A DNA stretch of 53,630 bases, taken from Parietichytrium sp. I65-24A. Lineage: Eukaryota; Sar; Bigyra; Thraustochytrida; Thraustochytriidae. Numbering within the stretch: position 1 is the first letter of the stretch; each line of letters starts with the position of its first letter. The translations under genes were made by a program, and so were the position numbers. Positions 30,867-41,930 of the stretch are shown in pieces. A model generated the notes under the pieces. That model had not been told where the DNA came from. It worked only from the letters and a program-made list of their open reading frames with translations, and did no database searches. The stretch lies in assembly GCA_012862575.1 (NCBI GenBank), contig BLSF01000118.1, positions 1 to 53,630 of the forward strand, written 5' to 3'.

Positions 30867-32563
30867 CTATCCAAGCTTTTTGAAAAACTTTTTGGTGGAC
30901 TTGGCTGCTTTCGAAATTCCTTTCTTGGTTGCCTTGGCCGCATTTGAAATTCCATCTTTAGTTGCCTTGGCCGCATCTGCAATCCCTTCTTTGGTTGCCT
31001 TGGCCGCATCCGCAATCCCTTTGCCGGCGTCTTTGGTGACTTTTCCAAGCGCGTCGCCGATGTCATCCACGAAGCCTGGCACAAACTCATCTGGCCCAGA
31101 TCCGCAAACAGTCATTGGAAGTACTCCTCCAATGAATTTTAGCTTGTACTCCATGTCACGGCAACGTGTACAGGACTCCATTGAGGTGATGGCGAGAATC
31201 GGGTCCACGCAAGGGTCCCCATCTTTGATGAAGCCCATGTGCGCAGAGCAACAGTCCGAAAAACCAAACGAATCGCTCAAGAGGTCAGAAACTGCTTCAG
31301 AGCACGCCGCTTTGACTGCACTGATGACATCAAAGTTGAACCTTGGAACCGCATTAACCGTTAAAAGACCTTCGGTGCCAAATATCGAAATGGTTTCGGA
31401 GCCGACCTCAAAGCCCTCCAGTGTGCAGCTTGACGAGTCTACGCTAGGCAATTTCAGCGTTGGAACCGTCACAGTCGCCTTGTTCATCAGATCGAAGAGC
31501 GGCTTGAGTGCCTTCGCTAACTGGTTGACGAGCAGATTGTTCACTTGCTGAATGAGGTCATCCACAACCTGGTGCAACGTTTCATAGGTTGCGTCAACTG
31601 AACAGGTCACAACGTCGAGTGCATTAGAGAATATGTTCAACGTCATGTGCAGCTTCGGACTCATTCCACAGCAGAATGCTGCATTCAAAGCCTTCTCGAC
31701 CGCATCAGTAACCTTCTTCACGAATTTTTTCACCTGCTCAATGGCTCGGTTGATACGCTCGACGATGTCTTCCAAAATATCAAAGTTGATCGTTGGGACC
31801 ATGTCTAGAATCTTGGGATGGCCTCGATCACGTCGCTACACACCGCAACTTTATCGCCGAGGGCAGCGGTTGGCTTCAGAGCCCCCTTCCCGGTACTCTC
31901 CAGCGCGTCGTCATCGTTGCAGGATGCTGTTCCGGCAGCGCATTTGGACGCCGTGGTTTGCAAGGTCATCAGTGCGCTGGAGGAAGCTGCAACAGTTGCG
32001 TACGAGAGCACGACAGCCTTGCTCGTCTTTGCTCCAATCTGAAACTTTTCGTCCAGTCTGACGTAGTTCTCACCCACCTTCTTGGCCGACTCGGACACCT
32101 TTTGAAGCTTTTCCATCATTTGGTCCATCATTTTGAGCGTCATGTCGATGATTTTTCCAATCTTCGGGATGTTTTTGACACGAAATTTTGTGGCAAACTC
32201 TTGCAACTTGTCCACGAACGCTGCGACAGAGTCAAACACATCATCCACGTTTTCGGTGACCTTGCCGAGGGCAAGAGCGATGACCTTGGACAGCGTTGCG
32301 GCACTTTGAATCTTGTCGTTGAATGGCTCAAAGGTGCTTTCGCACGTCAAGGCGTCCGTGTTGATTTGCTGAGTCTCCTCGTGCCAGGTTTTGAAGTTGG
32401 TGAGGCTGTTGCAATTTTCCGAAGTGGTAATCTCGTGCAGTGTAGCGGCGTCCCCAAGTTCGGCCAGCACCGCGGCACGCAAGTGGCTCTGGGACACAAG
32501 CGTGGCGTCTTGCTCTGCCACCACCGCGACGGCCAACATGGCCGCTACAAACGTTCGCATCAT
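30867..32563 (-). pseudogene. Secreted 11-mer-tail family, member 1 (single frameshift)
   Basis: Two ORFs cover one gene. The N-terminal part (to 31805) starts with a hydrophobic leader, MMRTFVAAMLAVAVVAEQD; an upstream in-frame ATG at 32665 would hide this leader, so 32563 is preferred. The C-terminal part runs 31802-30867. Relative to the intact paralogue, the frames meet at E-A-I / K-I-L-D-M, where two bases (31815-31816) stand in for a codon, a one-base loss. Both halves are otherwise well conserved, including the IPKIGKIIDMTLKMMD core, CCG, DCCSAHMG and SCTRC motifs. The tail has five 11-residue units (for example IADAAKATKEG) and ends FFKKLG. It could be a young pseudogene or a sequence error. 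Confidence 0.82.
30870..31049 (-). repeat. 33-bp coding repeats (11-residue amphipathic units) of member 1
   Basis: About five 33-bp units, recognisable on the plus strand by the recurring ttggttgccttggccgcat, encode lysine- and alanine-rich 11-mers. This is the highest copy number among the four paralogues. Confidence 0.85.
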
Positions 32564-34033
32564 CTTTAGCCAGATGCTCCCTGCTTTTCCTTGTACTTTG
32601 CCTTTGCGTTTGCTTGCTTGCTTGTTGCTTTTGGGGTTTGTTGGCCGCGAAAGGCCACAACCCATCCACCACCTGCTGCGCTTGTTATTATCATTCCAAT
32701 GGACATGGACAGATAAGTTAGATACATGATGATGATGATGATGATGATCTTCAAGTGTACAACACTACAGCAGTACGGCACGATAGCAGCGTGCCGTGAG
32801 ACCCAACATTTTGAAAGTGACTAACATAATCAACTGCACTTCTTTCTCACTCATCTCGCACACCCATCTCTTTCTTTTGTTTGCTCGTGTCAAAAGCCTA
32901 CTAACTGTGGCTGTACTTTAGGTAATTTCGCATCGGCTTGCCTCTGAACTTTCAATAACGCAGCAAATTACTCACAAACTCACCCATTCATTGTGACACA
33001 ACCCATCCTGCGAGACCACAACTTGCGCTGTCTTGGCACGGTTTTACGACTCCATTCCATCTCCAGGTACTACAAAGTGTAAGCAAAATGAAGTCACTAC
33101 TAACTTGCAGAGCAAAGACACGAGACTTTGCATTATGAGTCCCAAATTTGAACCGCCCGTCCCATTGTGCTGTTGTGTATGGACAAGAGCTAGAGCGAGC
33201 TCTAGAACCTTGCGAATTTGCGATGGACTGACGAGTCCTTCGCATTGGTCGGCAGGCATCCCAGATCGTCTCGATCGTACTCAGTACCCAGTGGTACATT
33301 TATGCATTCGTCCAGCGCCAATCGATCGACGCGGCTCTTCTCGCGCTCAGTCAGAAAGTTTCTATTGAAATATTTATAACTTTTCCATTTATTCAATCTT
33401 TTACAGTTTGATTTGGTTTAGTTTTTTGCTCTTTTGAAAAGTCGCAGTGCGTCGCCGTCGTCCATCTCACCAAGTTAGTCCGTGTTCAGCGATGTTCAGC
33501 GACTGAAAAGTGACCCAATAATACACCTCGACTTCCAATATCTTTTTTCACTCAAAAACCTAGAACCTAGATAGGCCTATCGTTAACTCCCATGCCTTCT
33601 AAGGTCCTTCTCTTCCTCTCTATCGGTTATTTTAGTACTGGTAATATATATATATACCCGCACACCCTTGCGCACTCATGATGAATCTTATCGTTAATAG
33701 TAGAAAATGACATATCGATCTGGAAACGGTTTGCTGAACTTGCTGAACTCTGTCTCATGAATTATTGGTCGTCGACCACAATCATGATCATGCAAGAGTT
33801 GCAAGAGAACAAGAAACTGTTGAGCAGTGAGCGGATGCATAACTCATCATCTCCTGGTTACACCAATCGAGCAGGGATTTCTGAGCAAGCAAAGCACGTG
33901 TATCTTGATTGAGAGTAAAAGCCTCATGTCTTTGTTAGCTAGGCAGCTGCCGGAATCCCACCCATCGAAAGAAAGAAAAGACCTTGAAGACAAAACTTTG
34001 AAAACGAGAATCAATCATTTATAATGCTTTTTT
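32564..34033. other. Intergenic region upstream of member 1
   Basis: This 1.47-kb region contains a tgcttttggggtttgttgg segment at 32626-32644 that resembles sequences upstream of the other members, a (GAT)n tract near 32727-32750 and an (AT)n tract near 33645-33655. No credible gene is present. Confidence 0.5.
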
Positions 34034-35722
34034 TTATCCAAACCATTTCTTAACTGTTTTTCCAACTGATTTAGCAGCCTTTTTGACTCCTTTTCCAGCC
34101 GATGAAGCCACCTTGGTGATTTCCTTGCCCGCCGATTTAGCTGTTTTGCTGATCGCTTTTCCAGTTGTCTTTGCCGCCTTCCCGATTGCTTTGCCTGCAT
34201 CCAATACAAACCCAGGCGCAAACTCATCTGCCCCTGCTCCGCAAACTGTCATTGGGATTGCACCTTTGTACCACTTGAACTTGTACTCCATGTCACGGCA
34301 GCGTGTGCAAGACTCCATTGAAGTAAGAGCAACCCATGGCTCGACGCACGGGTCCCCATCGCTAATGTAGCCCATGTGCGCGGAGCAACAGTCAGTGAAC
34401 TCGAAGGAGGCACTCAAAAGAGAATTTGTAGCTTCAGAGCAAGACTTCTTGACTGCGCCGGCGACATCGAAATTGAACCCACTGACGTATGGCAGCGACT
34501 CAGGACGCGATGTCCCAAAGAGATACTGGGTCTTTTTTCCCCACTTGAAGCCCTCCATTTGGCAGTTCTCGGCGTCCAATGTTGGAACGGTCAAGGTTGG
34601 GACGGTAATCTTGGCTTTGTTCATGGCGTCAAAGAGCGGCTTGAGAACCTTTACGAACTGGTTATAGACAATGGCATTGACTTGCTGGATGAGGTCATCA
34701 ACCAACTTCTTCAGGGTGTCGTAGACGGCATCAGCCGAACACGTTACGAGATCAAATACCTTGGAAAGGACACTTAAAGACATCTTCAGCTTTGGGTTCA
34801 TACCGCAGCAGTACGCTGCATTCAAAGCCTTTTCGACTGCGTCTATGATTTTCTGCACAAATTTCTTGACCTGCTCAATGGCGGCATTGATTGCGTCCAC
34901 AATTTTCTGAAGAATTCCGAGGTCCAAGGAAGGGAACATATCCAAAATTTTCTCGACGTACTCAATCACGTCGCTGCACACTTCCACCACATCGCCGGAA
35001 GTGGTGCTAGACGGCAGAGCATCCTCTCCGAACTGGTCTAATGCGGAGTCGTCACTGCATGAGCTGGTTCCTGCAACGCATTGCGATGCCGACGTTTGCA
35101 CCGACATCAGAGCACTAGTTGTCGTTTCAACGGCGGTGTACAGAGTCATCACAGTTTTGCTTGTTTTTGCGCCGAGCTGAAATTTCTTGTCTAGCTTAAC
35201 AAAGTTTTTGCCTGCTTTCTTCACTGTTTCGGTGACCTTTTGAAGTTTTGCAAAAATTTCGTCCATCATCTTGATCGTCATATCGATGATTTTACCAACC
35301 TTGGGAATCTGCTTGATTTGAAATTTCGTGGCAAACTTTCGCACCTTGGAGACGAATGCTGCGATGGAATCCACAATGCCGTCGATGTTGGTGGCAACTT
35401 TTCCGAGAACTGTAGCAAGAAGCTTGGACACCTTCGCCGCTTTCTGAATCTTATCATTATATGGTCCAATGGTAGTCGTGCATTTGGCCGCATCACTGTG
35501 GATCTGCACTGTCTCGTCGTACCACGCCTTGAAATTAGGAACACCGTTGCAGCTTGCGGACGTCACAATATCTCGCTCGGTGGCGACACTATCGTCGAGT
35601 TTGGACAAGACTTGTGCACGCAAGCTGGTCCTCTCCAAAGCGAGATCAGATTCACTTGCAACCAAGGATTCGCGCTCGGCAAAGACCACGACGGCCAAAA
35701 TGGCCAAGAGGACAGCTCGCAT
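34034..35722 (-). CDS. Secreted 11-mer-tail family, member 2 (562 aa, intact)
   Basis: The best full-length reference for the family. Residues 1-15 form a hydrophobic leader (MRAVLLAILAVVVFA), implying secretion. A helical region follows with a strongly conserved core around residues 129-160 (KFATKFQIKQIPKVGKIIDM). Conserved cysteine motifs come next: VCSD (248-251), YCCGMNPKL (304-312), VTCS (326-329), a single Cys in ENCQMEG, DCCSAHMG (444-451), SCTRC (471-475) and TVCG (492-495). Residues 513-562 are a basic tail of four 11-residue units (for example ISKTAKSAGKE) ending VKKWFG. No transmembrane segment is seen beyond the leader. I recognise no named domain, so the function is unknown. It lies on the same strand as members 1, 3 and 4. 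Confidence 0.85.
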   Translation of the reverse strand: MRAVLLAILAVVVFAERESLVASESDLALERTSLRAQVLSKLDDSVATERDIVTSASCNGVPNFKAWYDETVQIHSDAAKCTTTIGPYNDKIQKAAKVSKLLATVLGKVATNIDGIVDSIAAFVSKVRKFATKFQIKQIPKVGKIIDMTIKMMDEIFAKLQKVTETVKKAGKNFVKLDKKFQLGAKTSKTVMTLYTAVETTTSALMSVQTSASQCVAGTSSCSDDSALDQFGEDALPSSTTSGDVVEVCSDVIEYVEKILDMFPSLDLGILQKIVDAINAAIEQVKKFVQKIIDAVEKALNAAYCCGMNPKLKMSLSVLSKVFDLVTCSADAVYDTLKKLVDDLIQQVNAIVYNQFVKVLKPLFDAMNKAKITVPTLTVPTLDAENCQMEGFKWGKKTQYLFGTSRPESLPYVSGFNFDVAGAVKKSCSEATNSLLSASFEFTDCCSAHMGYISDGDPCVEPWVALTSMESCTRCRDMEYKFKWYKGAIPMTVCGAGADEFAPGFVLDAGKAIGKAAKTTGKAISKTAKSAGKEITKVASSAGKGVKKAAKSVGKTVKKWFG

Positions 35723-37010
35723 GATGGGTCCCTTTCGCTTCGAGACTACAGCAATTTTCTGGACTTGAGATCTTGGCTGCCTGCGTTTGGGTTTTGGAGA
35801 TCCTCGATCAACACAACGCGATCCACTTCCGAGAGTCTCGCCTATTAGCCTGGGCTAGCTGCTTTCTGTTAGACTCCCACTCAGTTCAAGTTGGAGATCT
35901 TGTCAAATTGGAAAGCGACAAATCGACGCTGCTGGTTGAGATGAGTGGCTTGCTAGCACCGTTGGATTGCGTGCGTTGATTGTGGGAATCTGGATAAGGG
36001 ACGGTCTACAACTGTAGTAGGATGGAGGAGCCACTTGACGGAGCTGTTCACAAGAATGAAAACTTCCTGAGCGCTGCAGGCAACTTAGAAATCAAGCTGG
36101 GAAGCTCGGGTAGATTGCCCTTCAGAACTTTGTGAGCGCTGGGAGTATCCGCAGTTATGCATCAAGCTGGGGGAAGCTTGGCGAGACCACCTGTACTGCT
36201 ATGATTGCCTCACATCTGGCAGTTGTACTTCTTTTTTTTAATGCGCGAACCTTCAAGCTAACACAAGCTAATATTCGTTGCGACCTCGCGAGGCGTGCCC
36301 CGATTCATCTCCCATAAATGAGAAAAACTTTAAGTCAGCACCGTCAGCACTGTCAGCACTGGCGAAACCCCGACGGTTTGTATTGCCTGTTAGAGGTAAA
36401 TACCGCAGTAGCGCGGCACGTGGCCAGAGGCGTAGGAACTTGGTCAGTCAGTTAAAGATGTGAATCTTTTCGACACCTTCAGAAATAACCGTCTCATAGA
36501 AGTGCTCCGAGATCAACTTTGGTAATACGGAAAGAACGGTTTGGTTGGCCGCGAACTTGGAACTTCTGAAACTTGAACTTGGTTGTTCTTGATCAACTCA
36601 ATCTTTAAATCAAGATTTGGATGAATTTGAAGCAGAAGCAAGCACGTCCACCTATCATTTCACACTCTCTTTCACTGACTGTGAGCAAGCAACTACCGCT
36701 TGCCTGTGTCGCTGCGCACGTCAACAACACCCTGAGTATCAACAGTACCACTGTAGTATCGAAACAATGTTTGATGATGAAGTGCGCAGTTGGCTTAACC
36801 GACGAAGCAAAAACCGCGAAATAAGAATAGCCTTCGCATAGTGTCTCGATCTTCTGTTGCTGTAGCTGCTGCTGCTGCTGTTGTTGTTGTTGTTCTCCTC
36901 AAGAAAGCCCACCTCAGTCTCATTATTCGGTGCTCAAAAGAGTGCTCTTGGAGTATGAACTTCTTAGCTGCGATTGGAAAGAACGTTCACAACGCAGAAC
37001 ACATCTAGTT

Positions 37011-37048
<38 letters not shown>

Positions 37049-37816
37049 GGCAAAGAGGTCACTAGTGACTGCAGCGATCCGCAGCTCCTCGCAAACAATA
37101 CCCGGAGGGAATCTCAGCGGCCCAGCAAGCAAAACAGCAACCGTTGCATCCCACGCCTAGCCACATGACACTGAGAAGGAAAATAATGTGTGCCATTACT
37201 GCTCTTCATTCATCCAGACAAACATCTTTGTTCATGGACATATCATTGAGCGCAACGAGTTGAACAAAAACTGATAAATGAAGTGAAAAATGCGTGTTTA
37301 ACCCTGGCTTTCAATCCTGGGAATAGTCATAAGCCGAAACTTGACGGTGAACTTTGGAGACAAAAGTTGCAACAGTGTCCACGATCATTTCGATGTAACA
37401 TCTGTCCGCAATGCTCTGCATTTTCAGAACGAGAGCTTTCAACTTCTTCGCTGTTGTTGAGAGCTCAACACCGTGTGGCCTAAACAAGACCTCCGTATGC
37501 GAGCTGACCTCTTCGAAGAGCTCAGACTTGCAAGCAACGAAGGCTATATTTCAAGAGATTCCGTCGCCAGCCCTATTCTTGCTCGCAACAACAAGCACAT
37601 GACACGGAAATGGTCATCGCGTTTTGTTCGTCTAACAGGTTAAAGCCCGTGAGAGCATAGAAGCGCCATCTAAATCCGCAAGACATATGCTAACTCGCAA
37701 AATTGAGCTCGTTTTGCATCAGAGACTCCGGATGCACACTCTCCAGGAAGGAATGCTCAGGCGAGGACATCAATCGCCATCTTTCCGGCTCGACGAGAGA
37801 GTAAACGAGCGCACCA
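35723..37816. other. Intergenic region between member 2 and the helicase gene
   Basis: About 2.1 kb with no supported gene. It holds a possible upstream element of member 2 (35782-35797), CTG/TTG trinucleotide runs near 36861-36895 and a (GA)n tract at 37014-37047. Confidence 0.5.
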
Positions 37817-38415
37817 CAAGCTCGTCGAGCTACTTACGCTTGCCACCCTTCTTCGATTTGGTGCCGCCAGTAGAAGGCTTTGCGGATCGTTGCTCGTTCT
37901 GGCCAGAAATTTTTTTACTCAACTCTTGTCGCAAATACTGTCTTTGATGAGCTTTCAGCGGCTTGGGCTGATCTGGGTCCCGAACAACCTTGCTGGATGC
38001 CCTCATGTCTTGCCGAGCGGTTGAGCGCGCATCAGCTGCACATCCGTGGACCTCGGCCTGCATGTGAGCATAACAAAATCGCAGCTTGCAAAATTCGCAA
38101 GTGGAGCCTAGCGTTNCAAGCTCGTCGAGCTACTTACGCTTGCCACCCTTCTTCGATTTGGTGCCGCCAGTAGAAGGCTTTGCGGATCGTTGCTCGTTCT
38201 GGCCAGAAATCTTTTTACTCAACTCTTGTCGCAAATACTGTCTTTGATGAGCTTTCAGCGGCTTGGGCTGATCTGGGTCCCGAACAACCTTGCTGGATGC
38301 CCTCATGTCTTGCCGAGCGGTTGAGCGCGCATCAGCTGCACATCCGTGGACCTCGGCCTGCATGTGAGCATAACAAAATCGCAGCTTGCAAAATTCGCAA
38401 GTGGAGCCTAGCGTT
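37817..38415. repeat. 299-bp direct repeat flanking an N (probable unmerged contig overlap)
   Basis: Bases 37817-38115 and 38117-38415 are identical except for one position (T at 37911, C at 38211), with the N at 38116 exactly between them. The repeated segment is the 3' end of the helicase coding region plus 13 bp of 3' flank. The mismatch is synonymous (AAA/AAG Lys). In a correct assembly these two copies would probably be one. Confidence 0.9.
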
Positions 38416-41400
38416 TGAACAGATTCTTTACACTTCTCGTGCGCACACACTTTGCTGGCTGCGACCAAATTGTCCAACAGTTCGTCATCCAGCTCCTTCT
38501 CGTCCGAGCGCAAGAGTTTGTCCACCTTGGACTGCGGCGCTGGTCCCGCGGACTTCTTCGACTTCTTTTTCCCTTTCTTTGATGCCGTTTTAGTCTGCTG
38601 CTTGTTCGCGGAATCCTTGTCCTCCTTAACTCCGAGCCACTGCATAGTCTCTTGAGCTTTCTTTTCCGCATACCGCTTCGCATGCATGGCCCGAATTCGA
38701 TCCAGCTCTGTTTGAAATTTTTCCTCTTGAGTCACAGGCTCCGGGGGGGCTACTTCAACAGGCTCAGGAGCACTTGGAGAACTGCACTGGGCGCGATAGG
38801 CTTTTTCAGTCTCCTCAACTGCTTTCACACAAGCCTCTTTGGCGTCCATCCCAGCACCTACGAGCTCCATGTATTTCTTCGGAAGATAAACCTTTGCAAA
38901 TGCCTTTTTCGCCTCTTCATCCTCCGCGAGACGATTGTTTGACGATGCTTCCGGCGCAATGCTAGCTTTAGCGACAGACAAAGGCTCCTCTTGGTCATCA
39001 CTTGCGTCGTCGGACCCAGCCTCCTCCTGCAATTCCTCAAAAGACGCTTTCGATTTCGTCGTGATGGGTTCCGTGGACACCTCCTCGGCATCCTCCTCCT
39101 TGGCTGCGTCTTCGACCGATATCGAGGCGCTCTCCTCGGCGTCACGAGGTAAGTTATTGTTAGATTGCTCGGGATCGGGCCCTGTGTACTCCCTTTCGCT
39201 CGACGAAGCTGAGGGTGTCACAGAAGAATCAAGCTCTAGTTTTGTAACCTCGATAAATCGTTTCATGCCTTTCCCCTGACTCACATGCCCCAAGCCAAAC
39301 TTTTCGGCAAGCTCGTGTAAAACCTGCCTTTCCGCTGGGTTCAAGCTGGGCGGGAAACTCCTTGACTTCTTAGTCGCGTCATTTATAAACTGCTCCAGCT
39401 CGTGAGACAACTCGGCTATTCGCTGGTCCGTCATGGGCACTCTAACGCGCTCCTCCTTAGGCTGACTCGAAGACTTTCCTTTGGGTTTTGCCCCGCTTTT
39501 CACGGCGGGCTGCATCGGGACCATTGAAAGGCTGGGGTCATAATCCGTGGCGCTGCGTAGAATTGCATGGTCCTGGAAATACTTTACCATTCGAGCGAGA
39601 AAGCTATTCTCGTCCTTTGCGGAGAGAGTCTCCGAATCGCAGATAACGCAAACGTGCCTTTTAGCCCTTGTGACCGCCACGTTGAGCCGCCTATCATCCG
39701 AAAGAAACCCGACATTCCCATACATGTTTGAGCGCACGAGCGACAGCACCACGGCCTCTTTCTCGCGGCCCTGAAATCCGTCCACCGATCGGATTTCAAG
39801 TTTAGGGTACTTTTCGCCGAGGAGAGTTCGCAAAAGGTGGACCTGAGCGTTGTATGGAGTAATAACGGCAATGTCATCCTGCTCGAGACCAATCTCGAAT
39901 AGCTGTGCGATGTGCTTTTCTACGAGCCCAGCCTCTCCTTGGTTGTACTTTGAACCGTTCAGATCCGTATTTGGACTACCTCGCGCTGTATCAACATCGT
40001 TGTCGCTCTCCACCGCCTCCTCCAGTCCGCAATATGCTGTATCGATGAGCAACAAGGTGGCAAGCGCTGGTCGATCTTCCTCCTCTTCCGTTTCAGAGTC
40101 CTCTGCTGCTGCGGCTGCATCCCCAAGAGCGCCGAGCTTAGCCAGGGCAACTTTTACCTTATCGAGATCCTTCAATTTCCTGTTTGCCACACTCTCATCC
40201 GCCAGCAACCGCCCTTCATACATTTCCGTTGATGCCCAGTCATTGATCAGATGATGCATGCGGTACTGAATGTTGAGAAGCTTCACCACTGAGTCGCCAT
40301 ACATTTGCACCACGCGATCGAACAGCGTCACGCCCAGCAGCCCCGCCGCCGCTACGGAGCTCTTTATTGTCGGCGGCAGCTGCTTGTGGTCTCCCGCCAG
40401 AACTACCCGTCGGCCGAGCAAAATCGGGACCCAGCAGCTTGCCTCGATAGCCTGCGCGGCTTCATCTACTATGACCAGATCGAACGGCTCCCAATCGCCG
40501 TTCTCTGTTCCACGTTGGCCGAGCAGCTTGGGGATACCAGCGGCGCTGGCATTAGTGGCCAGTACCACATTGCTGGTTTTGAGAACGGCCTTAACGACGC
40601 CCTTTTCCCGCTGCTTCAGCTCATGTCGCAGCTCGCGAGCCTGCTGTCTCATCTCTCTGAACGAAGCTCGCACCGGATATGGTTCTCCATCGCCGTTCGG
40701 CTTCTTCTTCTTGGATTTCTTCTCGTTGCCGACCCGCTCCTTCTTGCCAGCGTTCCGGTCTGCGATGCGCTGGTACACTTGCTGGAGCTCTGCCCTTACG
40801 TCGCCAACGATCTGAGTACCTTCTGCGCGGCTGATGACTGCGTCCAGCGAGTGGTGCAACACCTGCGGGAGTAACCTCGCGGGGTGGCCTACCCTTACCA
40901 TGCTTAGTGGCTTGATCTCTCGCGCAAGCTTGCTGCTGCTCTTGCCGCCCTTTGCATTCTTCGCCCTGTTGCTGGTACTGCCGTCGGCATTGTCGACATC
41001 GCCCGCGCTCCCGACATTGCTGGTGCATTTGACGTTTTTGCTACCAGCATCGAGGCGCATGACGATGTTGTCCACGGCGACGTTGGACGGCGCGCACACC
41101 AACACGCGGAGGCCGAGGACCTGCGCAGCTTGACGGACCAGCTCCACTACCGCGGTAGTTTTCCCAGTCCCCGGCGGACCATGAATCAGCGCCACGTCCC
41201 GGGACCGCACGCACATGTCCACTGCCGCTCGCTGCGGCTCGTTCAGCCCGGCATCAAACACGCCGAATCCGTCCGCCTTCTCTTTCTCCGTGCCCATCTC
41301 CGGAACCGAACCAGAACCCGGAACCGGCCAGCGCGCGTGCGATGCAGGGTGTTTCTCGCCGAAGAGCACTCGTGCCACGCCATCTGCATGGTGCGTGGCG

Positions 41401-41930
41401 CTCAAGTCTCTCAGCATTGCCACCGCCTGCGCCATGCGCTGGTGCGAAGCCGAGTCCGCCAACAAATGCACTCGCACATTCGATCCAACTTCCAACTCCG
41501 ATGCACGCTCCACGTCGCCCACGTCCACGTCCACGCCGTCCTCTCCTGCGCTGCAAACTACGCCCGTCGTCATCGTCATCGTCATCGCCGTTGCCAAGCC
41601 GCCATTTCTATCGCCATCTTCCCTGGCACCAGCGCCGCCATCGACGGAAATGCTCACCACATCGCCGGACGAAACCTGGTCACTCAGCCGCGAGGACACC
41701 AGATGCACGATAGCGCGGCCGAACAAACCTGCGCGGACACCAGACACTCGAGCGCGAGTCCAGCGGGACGTGGCCGGCACGGAGACGCCAGGAGAGGCGG
41801 ACTTTGACGATGGAGATGAAGATTGAGATGAAGATTGAGATGGAGATGAAGATGAAGATGAGGCGGACCACTCCAAGGCGAGGAGACGCAAGGTCTCCGA
41901 GCACCAGTCCTCGCGAGACAGAGACGCCAT
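38130..41930 (-). CDS. IGHMBP2-type superfamily 1 helicase with R3H and AN1 zinc finger
   Basis: A 1266-residue Upf1-like 5'-3' helicase with the domain order of IGHMBP2/SMUBP2, a translation- and ribosome-linked RNA/DNA helicase. An N-terminal Ser-rich segment precedes a beta-barrel region. Motifs: Q233, Walker A GPPGTGKT (251-258), DEAA (489-492), GDHKQLPPT (513-521), QYRMHH (555-560), VDGFQGREKE (716-725) and VAVTRAKRH (751-759). An R3H domain spans about 835-898. Acidic and lysine-rich low-complexity sequence follows, then an AN1-type zinc finger (1162-1200; CAHEKC, STCEFC, RFCYAH, VHGC). The frame is open upstream to 41996 but the first ATG is at 41930. The protein is larger than human IGHMBP2 because of linkers around 290-420 and 900-1150. 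Confidence 0.93.
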   Translation of the reverse strand: MASLSREDWCSETLRLLALEWSASSSSSSPSQSSSQSSSPSSKSASPGVSVPATSRWTRARVSGVRAGLFGRAIVHLVSSRLSDQVSSGDVVSISVDGGAGAREDGDRNGGLATAMTMTMTTGVVCSAGEDGVDVDVGDVERASELEVGSNVRVHLLADSASHQRMAQAVAMLRDLSATHHADGVARVLFGEKHPASHARWPVPGSGSVPEMGTEKEKADGFGVFDAGLNEPQRAAVDMCVRSRDVALIHGPPGTGKTTAVVELVRQAAQVLGLRVLVCAPSNVAVDNIVMRLDAGSKNVKCTSNVGSAGDVDNADGSTSNRAKNAKGGKSSSKLAREIKPLSMVRVGHPARLLPQVLHHSLDAVISRAEGTQIVGDVRAELQQVYQRIADRNAGKKERVGNEKKSKKKKPNGDGEPYPVRASFREMRQQARELRHELKQREKGVVKAVLKTSNVVLATNASAAGIPKLLGQRGTENGDWEPFDLVIVDEAAQAIEASCWVPILLGRRVVLAGDHKQLPPTIKSSVAAAGLLGVTLFDRVVQMYGDSVVKLLNIQYRMHHLINDWASTEMYEGRLLADESVANRKLKDLDKVKVALAKLGALGDAAAAAEDSETEEEEDRPALATLLLIDTAYCGLEEAVESDNDVDTARGSPNTDLNGSKYNQGEAGLVEKHIAQLFEIGLEQDDIAVITPYNAQVHLLRTLLGEKYPKLEIRSVDGFQGREKEAVVLSLVRSNMYGNVGFLSDDRRLNVAVTRAKRHVCVICDSETLSAKDENSFLARMVKYFQDHAILRSATDYDPSLSMVPMQPAVKSGAKPKGKSSSQPKEERVRVPMTDQRIAELSHELEQFINDATKKSRSFPPSLNPAERQVLHELAEKFGLGHVSQGKGMKRFIEVTKLELDSSVTPSASSSEREYTGPDPEQSNNNLPRDAEESASISVEDAAKEEDAEEVSTEPITTKSKASFEELQEEAGSDDASDDQEEPLSVAKASIAPEASSNNRLAEDEEAKKAFAKVYLPKKYMELVGAGMDAKEACVKAVEETEKAYRAQCSSPSAPEPVEVAPPEPVTQEEKFQTELDRIRAMHAKRYAEKKAQETMQWLGVKEDKDSANKQQTKTASKKGKKKSKKSAGPAPQSKVDKLLRSDEKELDDELLDNLVAASKVCAHEKCKESVQTLGSTCEFCKLRFCYAHMQAEVHGCAADARSTARQDMRASSKVVRDPDQPKPLKAHQRQYLRQELSKKISGQNEQRSAKPSTGGTKSKKGGKRK

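Noticed and set aside
31793-32569. 258-codon plus-strand ORF
   Set aside because: It is the antisense shadow of the conserved secreted-family gene and has no independent support.
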